Source: Selaginella moellendorffii (Eukaryota > Streptophyta > Lycopodiopsida > Selaginellales > Selaginellaceae). Taken from it: a stretch of DNA of 64,000 nt. Each line of letters begins with the position of its first letter. Position 1 is the first letter of the stretch. Position numbers and translations under genes: made by a program. Shown piece by piece: positions 20,984 to 31,976 of the stretch. The stretch spans positions 1,854,076 to 1,918,075 of the forward strand of contig NW_003314277.1 of assembly GCF_000143415.4 (NCBI RefSeq). Reading direction: 5' to 3'. The notes below the pieces were generated by a model. The model did not search any database and was not told the origin of the DNA. It worked only from the letters and a program-made list of their open reading frames with translations.

Positions 20984-23067
20984 ATGTTTAGCGTCAAGGT
21001 TCACGAGATAGGGGATCACTCGGTGCCGTCGGAGTTGCCGGATTGGATCGAGACCCTGAGGTTTTCTTCCGGGAATCCCAGAGTGGAGACTACACGCGGC
21101 GAAATGCATCTCTTCCGCAACACGGCAGCCCAGCCAGGAGCGATCGGAGCATTGCCGGTGAGTTTTTGGTGAAATTTTCCACGAGATTCTAGAGCTTCGT
21201 GGGACTCTTTCTATAATTTCCGTGTGACTACGCACAGAGTGGTAGAAATGAGCAACTGTGTATCCTTGCAGTGCCTAGCCTCATGACTGGCGCTGACCTT
21301 TGTCAGTTCACGGGCTCGTTCTTTCAAAGCATCAAAGAGATGCGGATCGTCAGGTAGTGTCACAAGTTCTAGTCACTGACTTAATGAAAATTTTCGGTTT
21401 TTTTTTTTTTTCTCTTTGGTGAGCAGGAACGAGACAAGCAAGGACAGATACAGTGTTGTGATGAAGTTTGAGGATCAGATCTCTGCCGATGAGTTCTTCA
21501 GGCATTTCAACGGGCGACCATTTTCATCACTTCAGGTGAGAGATAGAAATAAAATCGATGGCGCATGACTTGAATTTCTTCTTCTCCAGGAACAAATTTG
21601 TCATGTTCTTTTTGTAGCTGATGTTCAATACACTTCTTCCGGCGGGGATGCATCCTCTGCTCCTTCGGGGCTGACTGAACTTCCAAGCTGCGCTGTCTGC
21701 CTAGGTGAGTGATGACTCGCTCTCCTTTTTTCATGTAGTTTTATCCTGAAATTGCGTCACGTTCGTTCTCTTGGCAGAGAGACTGGATCAACATGTTAGC
21801 GGAATCTTAACGACTGTTTGCAATCACTCGTTCCACACATCTTGCATTTCCAAGTGGACCGATTCTACATGTCCGGTATGACTTGATCAACTTATGAACG
21901 CAAATATTTTAATGCTTGCATTCATTGCAGGTTTGTCGATACTGTCAAGAGAAATACGAAAACTCGACGTGCTCCGTTTGCTCCACTGCAGACAATCTTT
22001 GGATCTGTGTTATATGTGGCTTTGTTGGTTGCGGAAGGTACGATGTTTTATAGAGTCCCTGCGCTCGAATGTCATTTTTCTGTCATAGATACGAGGAGGG
22101 CCATGCTATAAACCATTGGAGAGAAACTCAACATTGTTACTCACTTGAACTAGAAACGCAGCGGGTATGGGACTACGTGGGAGACAACTACGTTCACAGA
22201 TTGATCCAATCCAAGACTGATGGAAAGCTGGTGGAGCTTAATGCTCCGTGTCAAGACGCAAATGCCAGTTGCGAGTGCAGCGGCGGGATGGATTTTGCTG
22301 AAGCTATCAGTCGGAGCAAAATCGATGCAGTAAGAGTATCAGCATGAAGTTTTCGACTAATTTCTTTGTTGAACCTTGCAGGCGAAGTACGATTACGAGC
22401 ACCTCCTAAGCGTACAGATGGAAAGCCAGCGACAGGTAATTATTCATTCATATAGATTCTGGCAGTTCGGTAATTTATGTATCTTGTTTCGCAGCATCAT
22501 GAACTTTTAATGGCTCAAGCTCTAGAAGAAAGAGCGAAAAGTTTCAAAGACCGAGAAAAGGAAATCGAGAGAGGCATTTCCTTGAAACTGCAAACGATGC
22601 AAGATACAATCCGGAAAGCAGAGGAGGAGAAAGCATTCCTCGAGCAGGTGTTTCCTTGCTTTCAAGGTGTGGAAGTCTCTAACATATCGTCGTGCAGATG
22701 AACGAATGCCTCCGGAAAAACCAAGAGGAATGGAGGACAAAGTATCGTCAGCTAGAAGAGAAGTACGTTTTTTGTTTAGCGAACAAGCCATAACTATGCT
22801 CTCTCTTGCAGCCAAGCACTGCTGATCAAGGAGCGGGACAACAAAATTCGGGATCTGGAAGAGCAAGTAAGGCTTCTTTCTCGTCTCACAAGCTTTTTCT
22901 CTCGTGACTTTAAGGTGTGCACCTCCTTGCAGGTTCGAGATTTCATGGTGTTCATAGAAGCACAGAGGACGATTTCTAAGCACAGTGAGATGCAACAAGG
23001 TAGCGTCCTTGTGGGTGACTCAAGCTCTGAGAAGCTCAAGGTGGCTCGAAACAGGCGAAAGAGATAA
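20984..23067 (+). CDS. BRIZ: BRAP2-type RING / ZnF-UBP E3 ubiquitin ligase (BRIZ-like)
   Basis: Multi-exon gene starting [13 protein letters not shown] (ATG 20984). Domains in order: a BRAP2 RRM-like domain ([22 protein letters not shown]...[19 protein letters not shown]); a RING finger ([14 protein letters not shown]...[24 protein letters not shown]); a ZnF-UBP ([33 protein letters not shown]); then a long coiled coil (about 22380-23000). It ends VARNRRKR with TAA at 23065-23067. In Arabidopsis BRIZ1 and BRIZ2 form a heteromeric E3 needed for germination and early seedling growth. The 3' end of this gene has been copied several times into the repeat island just downstream. Confidence 0.9.
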
Positions 23068-23069
23068 AA

Positions 23070-23335
23070 GGCTTTGGTGTGTAATGATCACACCCAACTT
23101 CTAGGAACTCAGAACTCTGTAGGAATAGATAATGACCGACCAAGTTTGATTTGATATCATCAGCTGAGTTGAGGTTACCCTTAGAATTCCTCAAGTCTCC
23201 CAAGCACTCCTTGCAATCAGCCAAAGTTGGCATGGATCTGGACATCATCTGCAATTAGATGGTTGAATACTAAGTCCAGCTCATGTTTCCTTATTTGGAA
23301 AAATGTAACTGTGAGAATATTTAAATTTTAATTAC
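23070..23335 (-). pseudogene. decayed DUF26/Gnk2-like gene fragment
   Basis: Read on the minus strand, this stretch gives HELDLVFNHLIADD, a stop, then MPTLADCKECLGDL and further degenerate sequence. It parallels the ORF at 29755-30111 (HELEFVFHHLIAEDA, IPTLGNCQECLTDM). Stops and frame changes make it a pseudogene. Its 5' part is missing at the same place as in the inverted copy near 26100, so the truncation is older than that duplication. Confidence 0.5.
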
Positions 23336-23844
23336 CATAGCTTAAGATCTTTTATATTAACCCTAAACCCTAAACATTTGGTTTTATGGTTGATTCTTGC
23401 AATTAAATTTCAAGCTACATATGCAAAATCTAAAAGAAATTGAATTCTTGATTTCATGCTTTTTGTTGTTTGTTAATTAGTAGATTGTGTTTTTCTTGTT
23501 TTGGTGTAAAGTAAAAATTGAGAGAGAGAACTTGTGACTTTCTCTTTTTGCTGCCAAAAATTTATAAATTCTAGTTTTAAAATATGCTTGAATATTTTAA
23601 GATATTTTACCAATTTTTTAATTTATAATTTATAAAGTTTTAGAGTATATTATTTTTTCCTAATAGTTTATAACTTTCGACCTAAAAACATTTTAACACT
23701 TTAAATGAGTTTTATAAAAGAAAATTAATTTTACATTATATTATAGACAAATAAAATATATTTTTACATACTGTTAAATATAAAAGAATAAAGTTAAATT
23801 ATAAAATCACTCATAGTGATTAAGTGGATCTCTAATGATTACTT
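23336..23844. repeat. AT-rich dispersed repeat, copy 1
   Basis: Shares ordered blocks with 27690-28090: ATATTAACCCTAAA-CTAAACATTTGG, then CAATTAAATT, then TATTTTAAGATATT-TACCAATTTT, then a TTTATAA-rich block and CCTAATAGTTTATA. It includes a short interstitial CCCTAAACCCTAAA run (plant telomere-like) near 23360. Related pieces lie at 55141-55295 with 60423-60480, and inverted at 63190-63420. No coding capacity; possibly a non-autonomous element. Confidence 0.55.
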
Positions 23845-24050
23845 GAATCTCATTTCTCATCTCACAAGTTTTTCTCTTATAACTTTAAAGTTTGCACTTC
23901 TTTACAAGTTCGAGATTTTGTGGTGTTCATAAAAGCATAACAGAAGACAATTTCTAACCACATTAAGATGCAATAAGGTAGTGTCCTTGTGGGCAACTCA
24001 AGCTCTAAGAAGTACAAGGAAGTTAGAAACAGACGAAACAAATAAAAATT
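23845..24050 (+). pseudogene. decayed copy of BRIZ terminal exons
   Basis: Corresponds to 22865-23067 with many substitutions: CTCATCTCACAAG, TTTGCACTTCTTTACAAGTTC, GAGATTTTGTGGTGTTCATA, TGTCCTTGTGGGCAACTCAAG, ending AACAGACGAAACAAATAA. The reading frame is broken. It is more diverged than the inverted copy at 26095-26880, so it is probably older. Confidence 0.65.
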
Positions 24051-25060
24051 TAAAATTGATGGTCACCAAGATGGTTTGATAAAAGAGAAACATAAGACAA
24101 TATAAAAAATATCTTAGCATATTTTATTTTCTTTAGGGTTTATTGCAAGATCATTACATTGTGGTATTCTTCTCCAAGAAGAGGATCTCCTTGGCACATC
24201 GTCCGTCCGCATCTGGGTTGCTAGATTATCCAAATCCGCAAATCATGTGGTTTATTTTGCTATTTAATATTGTGGATTCCATTGTGAAGCTTAGAAAAAG
24301 CATCTGGTTGAGTCTATGACCACTTCTTGACATCTTTAGCCAAAGAGCAAAAGCACACGAGGTATGCTTTGTGTGAGCAGTTTTTCACTGTTAAAGTGTT
24401 CTATTCCCCAAATGGAAAGGAATGCTTGTGGGTGAAAAGCTTCTGACACAACTTGTAAATTTGTGGTGTTTGTGTTCTTAACTTTATTCATTAGGCTGCT
24501 GCATTTCGTCGCTAGAAGAGACCAGCAATTCGTCTTTGATCCTGCATGTTACAGGTAGAAGAAGGTTAGCCTTTCTCGCTGAGCTAGATGTCCAACGACT
24601 TTCTGTGTGGAATAAGGTAAAGACTGTGTAACTTATTGATCGCTTTCACTTCCCGTTGAAGATTGGCGACCCAGATGCTTTGAGAGCAGAAGCCAAACGA
24701 CAAAGCGTAACCGGAGAAGGCATTCAAGATTTTTTTACACGAAACTCAAAGTGACAAATGTCCACTCTTTTATATGGAACACAAAGGACACAAAGATGTT
24801 TTGTAGGATTTACTTGTGCGACTTGAAGAAATGGTCCTGTATAGCAAAGGGATCTCGTGAATATGATCCACAGTTGTGGAACATGAGGTAATTGTCTGTT
24901 TCGTTTGTTGGGAATTAATCAGAACTTTCTGACCTTGCAACACCGCTTGAGGAACATGACCGAGAGCTTATGTTCCTCTTGCACTTTCCAAACAGCTGCT
25001 GGAGCACCGTGATCAGGTTCCATATGTGTGGTTTCGAGTGAAGCATACCTTGATTTTACA
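24051..25060. other. intergenic stretch, no supported gene
   Basis: About 1 kb of mixed composition. No open frame or splice pattern is convincing. It precedes the PLP-enzyme pseudogene and may contain further decayed exons of it. Confidence 0.4.
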
Positions 25061-26077
25061 TTTTGAATCCAGGTGAGCTTCAATTTGATGCTGCATGCAC
25101 CACGAGCTTATCCTTGGCAGCCCGACAAAGTGATGGTCTCTACCTTTGCTGCCATTCGGGAAAGCGAGGCGCTGTGCCTGGCTTTTGCGGATTACGCTTA
25201 TAGGAGGTACGTGTCTCCAGGCACCAAGGAGCTAGGAGACGCAGTTGCAACGCTGGAAGGTCGGGAATGGGAGCGTGCAAGATATGGTCGTTCCTCGTGA
25301 TCGATGCGTAAGAACTTACGACTTGTTAGTCGATGACTTTGACAGGTCTGGAAGACGTGAGACTCGACGCAACTCTCTCTGAGCTCTACGCTGCTGCTAC
25401 GGCCGCCGCCAGTGGCCGCATTGCAGTGTTCGTGGAAACCTTCTCAAATCCGTTGGTTACAGTTGCGGACGTTCCAGTGATTTCGAAGTTATGCAAGAAG
25501 TATGGCTGTTCTCCTATTTCGTGGACAATCCCTGTGCTACTCTCGTCCAGCTCAAGCTGCTAATGCAGGTTGTCATTTGATTAGTGTTAGAGTTCTTAAT
25601 TCTTTTCTTCTTCTTTTGTAGGAGCGGATATGCACTCGTTAGACCATCCGAGTACGTGAGTAGTGCCGGCAGGAATTGTTGCTGGCTGGGGTCTAGCTGC
25701 CTCATCATTCGACTCATGGCTCGTACTGAGGGGAATTAAAGCTCTGGAAGTAAGTGAAATACTCTCTCGCTTCGTTCCAAAGTTTCTAGTTTGCTGCTCT
25801 CGTGTTATCTCACTCTGGACTTCACAGGTCCGAATGCAACGACAGTGGCACCAGCATTCTTTCTCAGCAATTTTGCTGCCTCTTCGAGTTCACGCGGCAC
25901 AAGGCTGCTCGATTGTTGCGCTCGAAGTTCCAAACGGACTTGATGGAGCCAGCAGTAGACAATAACGCTGTGTCCGGCGTCACTACCAGTCTCCCACTCG
26001 GCAAGCTCCTCGCAGTCCTTCCTCAGATAACCAGCGGAATGCTCTGGGAATTACAGAAAGGATCTCTGGCAGCCTGA
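25061..26077 (+). pseudogene. decayed Cys/Met-metabolism PLP-dependent enzyme (CGS/MGL-type)
   Basis: Fragments in several frames follow the order of this fold-type I family. PWQPDKVMVSTFAAIRESEALCLAFADYAYRRYVSPGTKELGDAVATLEG occupies 25100-25265. DFDRLEDVRLD-type sequence and IAVFVETFSNPLVTVADVPVISKLCKKYG follow at 25335-25510. SAGIVAGWGLAASSFDSWLVLRGIKAL is at 25655-25750. The PLP-binding Lys motif region is missing between the second and third blocks, and frames change between blocks. The family includes cystathionine gamma-synthase, cystathionine lyases and methionine gamma-lyase; which one cannot be decided. It lies between inverted copies of the BRIZ tail. Confidence 0.6.
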
Positions 26078-26094
26078 TGTTTGGCCGTGGCAGC

Positions 26095-26880
26095 CAGCGA
26101 TACCGTAATTAGAATTTGAATATTCTCACATATATTTTCCGAATAACCATTCACTAGGAAACATGAGCTAGACTTCGTATTCAACCATCTGATTGTAAAT
26201 GATGTCCCAATGCATACCAACCTTGAGTGATTGCAAGGAGTGCCTGGGAGACTTGAGGAATTCTGAGGGTAACCCTCAACTCAGCTAATGATATGGAATC
26301 AAACTTGGTTGATTATTATTTATTCCTAGTTCCTAGAAGTTGGTGTGATCTCTTACATTACACACCAAAGGCTTTTATCTTTTTCGCCTATTTTAAGCTG
26401 CCTTGCATTTCTCAGAGCTTGAGTCGCCCACAAGAACACTACTTGTTGCATCTCACTGTGCTTAGAAATTATCCTTCTATGAACACCATGAAATCTCGGA
26501 CCTGCAAGAAGGTGTACACCTTAAAGTCATAAGAGAAAAGCTTGCGAGACGAGAAAGAAGCCTTACTTGCTCTTTCAGATCCTGAATTTTTGCTGTCTCA
26601 CTCCTTGATCAACAGTGCTTGGCTGCAAGAGAGAGTGTAATTATGGCTTGTTCGCTAAACAAAAGATGTACGTCTCATCTAGCTGACAATATTTTGTCCT
26701 CCATTCCTTTTGGTTTTTCTAGAGGCATTTGTTCATCTACACGACGATATATTAAACTTCCGCGCCTTAAAAGCAAGGAAACACCTACTCAAGGAATGCT
26801 TTCTCCTATCTAGCATCATTTGCAGTTTCAAGGAAGTGCCTTTCTTAATTTCCTTTTCTTGGTCTTTGAAACTCTTCACT
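26095..26880 (-). pseudogene. inverted copy of BRIZ 3' end plus downstream DUF26-like fragment
   Basis: The reverse complement parallels about 22520-23335. Matching landmarks in plus-strand order include AATATTCTCAC, AGGAAACATGAGCT, TGATTGCAAGGAGTGC, GGGAGACTTGAGGAATTC, ACACCAAAGGCTTTTATC, CACAAGAACACTACTTG, and the coiled-coil exons down to CTTTTCTTGGTCTTTGAAAC. It covers exons and introns, so it is a DNA-level duplication, not a retrocopy. Frames are disrupted. Confidence 0.75.
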
Positions 26881-26934
26881 CTTATATAATGGATTTATAT
26901 AATGGATTCAAATTCTTCACCAGATATTAAGGTG

Positions 26935-27690
26935 GAGTCATGACATTTTTGAACAATGGAGAATATGAACTTATTAATTTTTAAAAAAATGTTGGGATAT
27001 AAAATAGTTTTAACAAAAATTATTTTGGAATATTTTAAGGATGAAATGTGTTGACTAAATGTTCTTAGAGGAACAAAACATGGTCTTCTAGCCAAATTGA
27101 GGAAGCAAATGAAATTTTTTACTTTCTTCAAGCAAGTTCTTCAACTTAGCATTAATTGATTAAGTCAATAAAGAAGAGATTGAGTTTTTGAAGGGTAAAT
27201 TTGTCCATGGTGATAGAAAAGAAAATAATGTTATTGTCCAATGTACATGGTTCAAAAGCTATGTTCCATTAGGTGTCTACATAAAAACAATATAAATTCT
27301 ATTGAAAAGTGGACAGCTTTTTAGTCCCAAAATATAATTGTTACATTGATATTAATGAAATGAAATAAGTTATCAGTGGTTTAGTAAAATTTATGCAGCC
27401 TGTACATAAATGTTTAATGGAACATAACCTTGCAACTACACACATTAAATAATAAATTTGTTCTTTTTTCTATCACCATAATTAAATTTACTTTTCAAAA
27501 ACTCAATCTCTTCTCTATTGAGATCCACAATCACCTTAAGTAATTACTACTGGGTCAAAAAAATTACTTGAAAAAGGCAAAAAATCTCATTTGCCCTTTA
27601 GTTTAGCTAAAAGATCATGTTTTACTCCTTCTAAAAACAAGCATTAATTCTTATAACTTTTGCCATTGTGTCAATGAGATATGTGGAAAA
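26935..27690. repeat. foldback (long inverted repeat) element
   Basis: Arms at about 27063-27272 and 27414-27638 are reverse complements with moderate divergence. Paired landmarks are GAGATTGAGTTTTTGAA with TTCAAAAACTCAATCTC, ATGGTGATAGAAAA with TTTTCTATCACCAT, ATGTTCCATTA with TAATGGAACAT, and AAACATGGTCTTCTAGC with GCTAAAAGATCATGTTT. Weaker pairing extends outward to about 26935 and 27690. The loop is about 140 bp. No transposase is seen; this is probably a non-autonomous foldback or a solo inverted duplication. Confidence 0.65.
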
Positions 27691-28090
27691 GGTTTTTTAT
27701 ATTAACCCTAAACTCTAAACATTTGGTTTTATAATTGATTTTTGCAATTAAATTAAAAGAAATTGTAGTGTTTGATTCTATTAGAGAGAGAAATTTTGAC
27801 TTTCTTTATTGCTTCCAAAAACCCTATAGATTTAAATTTTAAATATGTTTGAGTATTTTAAGATATTCTACCAATTTTATATTTATGATTTATAAACTTT
27901 TAGAATATATTCTTTTTTATCCTAATAGTTTATATGTATTCTAACTTTTGATCTAAACACAATTTTACAATTTTAATGATTTTTATAAAAAAATAAAAAA
28001 TATATTTTACATTACCTTATAAATAATTTTTTATAAACACAGTTAAATATAAAAGAATAAAGTCCAACTATAAAAGCACTCATATTGTAA
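27691..28090. repeat. AT-rich dispersed repeat, copy 2
   Basis: A direct-orientation relative of 23336-23844: same block order, including ATTAACCCTAAACTCTAAAC, TATTTTAAGATATTCTACC, AGAATATATTCTTTTTTATC and CCTAATAGTTTATA. Copies 1 and 2 flank the inverted duplication and the PLP pseudogene. Confidence 0.55.
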
Positions 28091-29149
28091 AAAAATTATT
28101 TAGTGATTAAATGGTAACATTATTTAGAAGCATTCATAATAACTATTATTTAGAGAGATGCAATTACATAATTATTCAAAAGTTTCATTATCGGGTATAA
28201 AATAAAGTCACTAATTAATATAAGTTTAGAATTGTCATAAGATTATTTTTGGCATATGATAATTGAAGATATAAGTGTCTCTGTATACCTAGCAATTTAA
28301 TTTAGTTTTATTTATTTAATAATAATTAATTAAATTAGCATAATTATTAATAAAAACCACGTATTAATGTTACTGCATGCAATTTGCAGTAAATTACTAA
28401 TAAAAGAAATAATAGCTATTTATTTTAAAATTTAATTCTTCAGATCTTATTAAATATACACTTAAAAATATAAAATATTTAATTTTCCAATGGTAAAAAT
28501 CAGAAATTCACATTACTATTAAAAATTTCTGTCCACTAAATATAGAGAATGAAACTAGTTATTAAAAAATAACTAAAATTAAAATATAAAATTAAGTAAG
28601 GCATTCTACTATATATTTTATTATATTTCTACTAACATAGAGCAATTTTATAGTTAATATAAAGAGAAAAAAATTATAGTATGTCATATAAGTACTTTTG
28701 TATATAATTTAAATATTTTATCACATGGCCTGCCTCGAATTTGGATATAGCATTGGAGTAATTGCAATAATTGAAGTTATTAATCCCAAACTAAAGGAAA
28801 TAAAATAATTAGGATTTAGCTTAATAATTCTCAAGTTTACTCCCATATCTTAAAAAGTTATAGTTTCAGGAAAATTCAATAAATATAAAAATTATTGAAT
28901 TCTATATGGAAGGTTGTGCTGTAAATTTGCAATAAGAACTATTTAATAAATCAAAAGTTTTATGAGTCATTATCCACTTATCTGATTTTTATAATGAATT
29001 AAAAATATTTAAGATAACTATTATAATTATAATTGTAAACCTGGGGATTCAGTTAGAACAACATAAGAGTTTCAGCGTGAAGTTTTTCCCACTAATTTCT
29101 TTGCTAGATTTTTTAGGTACCGCTAAGGAGTATACTAAATCATCCTCCG
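28091..29149. other. very AT-rich stretch, no gene
   Basis: Long runs of A/T with no open frame of note. A short segment at 29065-29105 resembles a BRIZ intron near 22325-22370 (AAGAGT-TCAGC-TGAAGTTTT...ACTAATTTCTTTG), another sign of BRIZ-derived debris. Confidence 0.4.
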
Positions 29150-29460
29150 TGCTACCTTGAATTCACGGAGATACTTTAGCTCTTCCAGATCCCAAATTCT
29201 ATCATTTCACTCCTTGATCAGCAGTGTTTGCCTGCAAGAGAGTCTGAACGTACTTCTCTTCAAGCCAACGATACCTTGTCCTTCATTGGTTTTTCCGTTC
29301 ATCTCTTTGAAAGCATGGAAACACCTGCTCGAGGAAACCTTTGTTCTCCTCGGCTTTCCGAATCGGCTCTTGGATCTTTTAAATGGCTCTCTCGATTTCC
29401 TCTTCTTGGTCTTCGAAACTCTTTGTTCTTTATTCAAGAGCTTGCTGCAAATTACATTTT
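29150..29460 (-). pseudogene. third fragment of BRIZ coiled-coil exons (inverted)
   Basis: The reverse complement parallels about 22530-22850. Landmarks on the plus strand are CTCCTTGATCAGCAGTG, GGAAACACCTGCTCGAGGAA, TCTCGATTTCCTCTTCTTGG and AGAGCTTGCTGCAAA. The copy contains intron-exon sequence and has several indels. It sits next to the better preserved DUF26-like ORF. Confidence 0.65.
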
Positions 29461-29754
29461 AAATCTATCTGTCTATCTATATGCTGTTCAGAGGTTCTCA
29501 CGGACTATGAAGCGTAAGACCGATGGATGCAAAAATGCAAGGCGGATCAGATATATTAATAATTACGGTTTTCCATCTGTACGCTTAGGTCCAAAGTTCG
29601 GAAACGATCATGAACTGGTGTTTCTAGTTAGAAATTCTTAGATGCCGGCAGTCCCTGGTGGCGATAGCGTCGCCACGATTGTGAGCACCTGCTAATTGTT
29701 GTTGCTGCTGTCCGCCAGTGTGTTCTCGATCAAACAAGCTAAACAGAAGAGAAC

Positions 29755-30111
29755 TTAGAAGAAATCATACATCTCATAGCGCAAGTAGCACAAGCTAGCC
29801 GGAGAGCAAAAGTTCGCTCCCAGTGACAATGGAGCGGTTTTTTCCATGAAATCCTTCATATCTGTTAGGCACTCCTGGCAATTGCCCAAGGTTGGGATGC
29901 AGCGAGACATACCTCGGATTCCTCCTGGTGATTTTACCATCACGGTTCCATAGCGAGCATCTTCCGCAATAAGATGGTGGAAGACGAACTCTAGCTCATG
30001 CTCAAACACGCTTCTTTGTGGACCATATTCTGGTCTATAGCCAAAGGTCTCTGGAGCAACACCTTTGGGACAAGATGTCTCCGAGAAAGCTTGTCTAAGA
30101 TATACTAGCAT
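29755..30111 (-). CDS. small Cys-containing secreted-type protein, DUF26/Gnk2-like (possibly partial)
   Basis: About 118 aa from the first ATG (30109-30111). It contains HELEFVFHHLIAEDARYGTVMV, CIPTLGNCQECLTDM and CSPASLCYLRYEMYDFF. The C-x-PTL-x-NC-x2-C pattern and the terminal LRYE-x-Y-FF resemble the DUF26 (Gnk2) domain of cysteine-rich secreted proteins and receptor kinases, but cysteine spacing is not canonical. A proper signal peptide is not visible, so a 5' exon may be missing or lost. Two broken relatives lie at 23070-23335 and within 26095-26300. Confidence 0.45.
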   Translation of the reverse strand: MLVYLRQAFSETSCPKGVAPETFGYRPEYGPQRSVFEHELEFVFHHLIAEDARYGTVMVKSPGGIRGMSRCIPTLGNCQECLTDMKDFMEKTAPLSLGANFCSPASLCYLRYEMYDFF

Positions 30112-30151
30112 AAAAGATGTGAGCAAAACATAACTTTTAATATATGTCTAA

Positions 30152-30284
30152 TTTAATCTAATATATAGAAATATTTAAACTTTCTTTGTTAAATTTATAT
30201 TTCTTTTCTATTAACAATATAAATATTTTTTTTTTGTATCCAATTTAACTTTTAGCTTTAATCTAATATATAGAAATATTTACA
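30152..30284. repeat. short direct repeat near GDSL 3' end
   Basis: TTAATCTAATATATAGAAATATTTA occurs twice in slightly different form, starting near 30153 and 30259, about 106 bp apart, within a T-rich stretch. It probably lies in the GDSL 3' UTR. Confidence 0.5.
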
Positions 30285-30287
30285 ATA

Positions 30288-31511
30288 CTAGAGGGCGATC
30301 AACTGGCTAATATTGAGCGGACTGGCCATGGAAGGTGGCCCCGAGACGAGCGAGTCCGACACCAGCCTATACATTTCTTGGGTGGGATGGACGAGGTCCC
30401 AAAAGACGTGCTCGTCCGCCGAGGAGCAAACGTTGGTGAGGTTGCTACACGCGGACGAGCCTCCAAATCTCCCCAGCCCGCAGCACGCAACGTTGCCATA
30501 CTTGAATCCATACTTTGATGGCTGCTCCACCGCGTCCAGCAGCAAGTCGTAGGCGTTTCCATACATGGCGTGGAGCGCCGGGAGCTTTGATGCCAGGGAC
30601 GCGAGCGACGCCTTCAAGGCCGAGTTGAAGCTCGCCACTTGATCGTTTACGGCTCTCATGCACTCGCCCGTGGAGTCGTAGAGTGTGAGCACCGCCGGCG
30701 TGCACCCGAGAGGGCCTACGGAGAGGACGACCATCTTGCGAGCGCCTAAGGTGTAGAGACGCTGCAAAAGCTCTGAAGTTAGAATGCTCTTGAGAGCCGA
30801 GAGAGATAGATGTCTGTGCTGTATACCTCGAGTTGCGGGAGAGCTTTCGAGAGCACGAGCTTGTTGTACGACTCCGGGTCGTAGTCGAACCTGGTCCGGA
30901 TGTTGTAGATGTAGTCGAACATGTCGTTGTTTCCGGTGCTTACGACGAACAGGGACTTGGCCAGAAGCTCCGAAGCTGCTTTCGTTCCTAGAGACTGAGC
31001 TGTGGATTTCACGAGCTTTTCGAACGCGTCGAGCTGCGTGGAGAGTGGGATCGTTCTCTGAGAAGAAGAAGAAAAGGTAAATGCATAAGTTGGAAACTTG
31101 AGCTTACGAACAAGGCTCCAGTGCCATTCAGATATCCAGAACCACCGGCAGCAAAATTTCGCCCGCGAAAGATTCCCGACGTTTGTTCCTCAAAGCCGTT
31201 GGCTGGCGAAGGGAGCTCTAGAAACTCAGCTGCAGTGCGGAATTCCACGGTTAAAGAAGCGAAACATATGTTCGTCACTTACCAAGGAAGTCGGTTGAAA
31301 GCTTGCCGTTGGACGCTCGTCCAGTCGGTCCAGGAGGAACAAAGTCCCTTCCATATGGAAGCCTGTTGGTCATCAGCAACGAGAGCGAAGACCGCTGCTT
31401 GAGATTACCCGTGTCAACCGTTGAGTCTCCAAACACAAAGAGAGCTGGAACCTTGCTCGCATCACCCACGAGAAAAAAATAGCTCAAAACAAGCCACCTC
31501 CAGAGCTTCAT
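30288..31511 (-). CDS. GDSL esterase/lipase
   Basis: Multi-exon gene starting MKLWRWLVLSYFFLVGDAS (ATG 31509-31511), a signal peptide. Catalytic blocks are visible: FVFGDSTVDTGN (block I, nucleophile Ser), GRNFAAGGSGYL (block II-like Gly), FVVSTGNNDM (block III Asn), GPLGCTPA, and DLVHPTQEMY (block V, Asp and His). It ends LNISQLIAL. Length of about 350 aa fits secreted plant GDSL enzymes. The substrate cannot be predicted. An in-frame upstream ATG (31548-31550) would put 13 residues before the signal and is less likely. Confidence 0.9.
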
Positions 31512-31976
31512 ACTGCGCTCTGCTTCTCCGGCATTCTCCACAGCATCCACCTATATACAATCAAGACTCGTTAGAACGTGGACACTGATAAATGAAGCTT
31601 AAGTCAGGAGTGTAATCAAAGTACCAGAATGCAACGCTGCCCATGCTTGACCCGAGCCATAAAAGCGTCATGGAAAAATATAAAATCGCGATCTCTGACA
31701 CAAACTCATCCACCAACCTTGTAATAAAGGAGAAACAGCGAACAAACTTTATAATTTCTTGCACGATTTGTACAGTTGCCATGAAGCAGCATGGACTCTC
31801 ACAGTCCACCTGCAAGCTATGAAACACACACAGGGTGATCCACCCAAGATGAAAAAAAAAAAAATAGTCGTCAGCGTTAAAACTGGAATACAATCTTCTT
31901 ACAGCTACAATTGTCCTCGAGCCACAGATGAATGTTGACGCGAAAGAACTTGAAAGAAAAAAAAGCAGCTCCGCAC

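Noticed and set aside
23355-23375. Interstitial CCCTAAACCCTAAA as a relic telomere
   Set aside because: Only two units, and shared with another copy of the same AT-rich repeat, so it belongs to that repeat.
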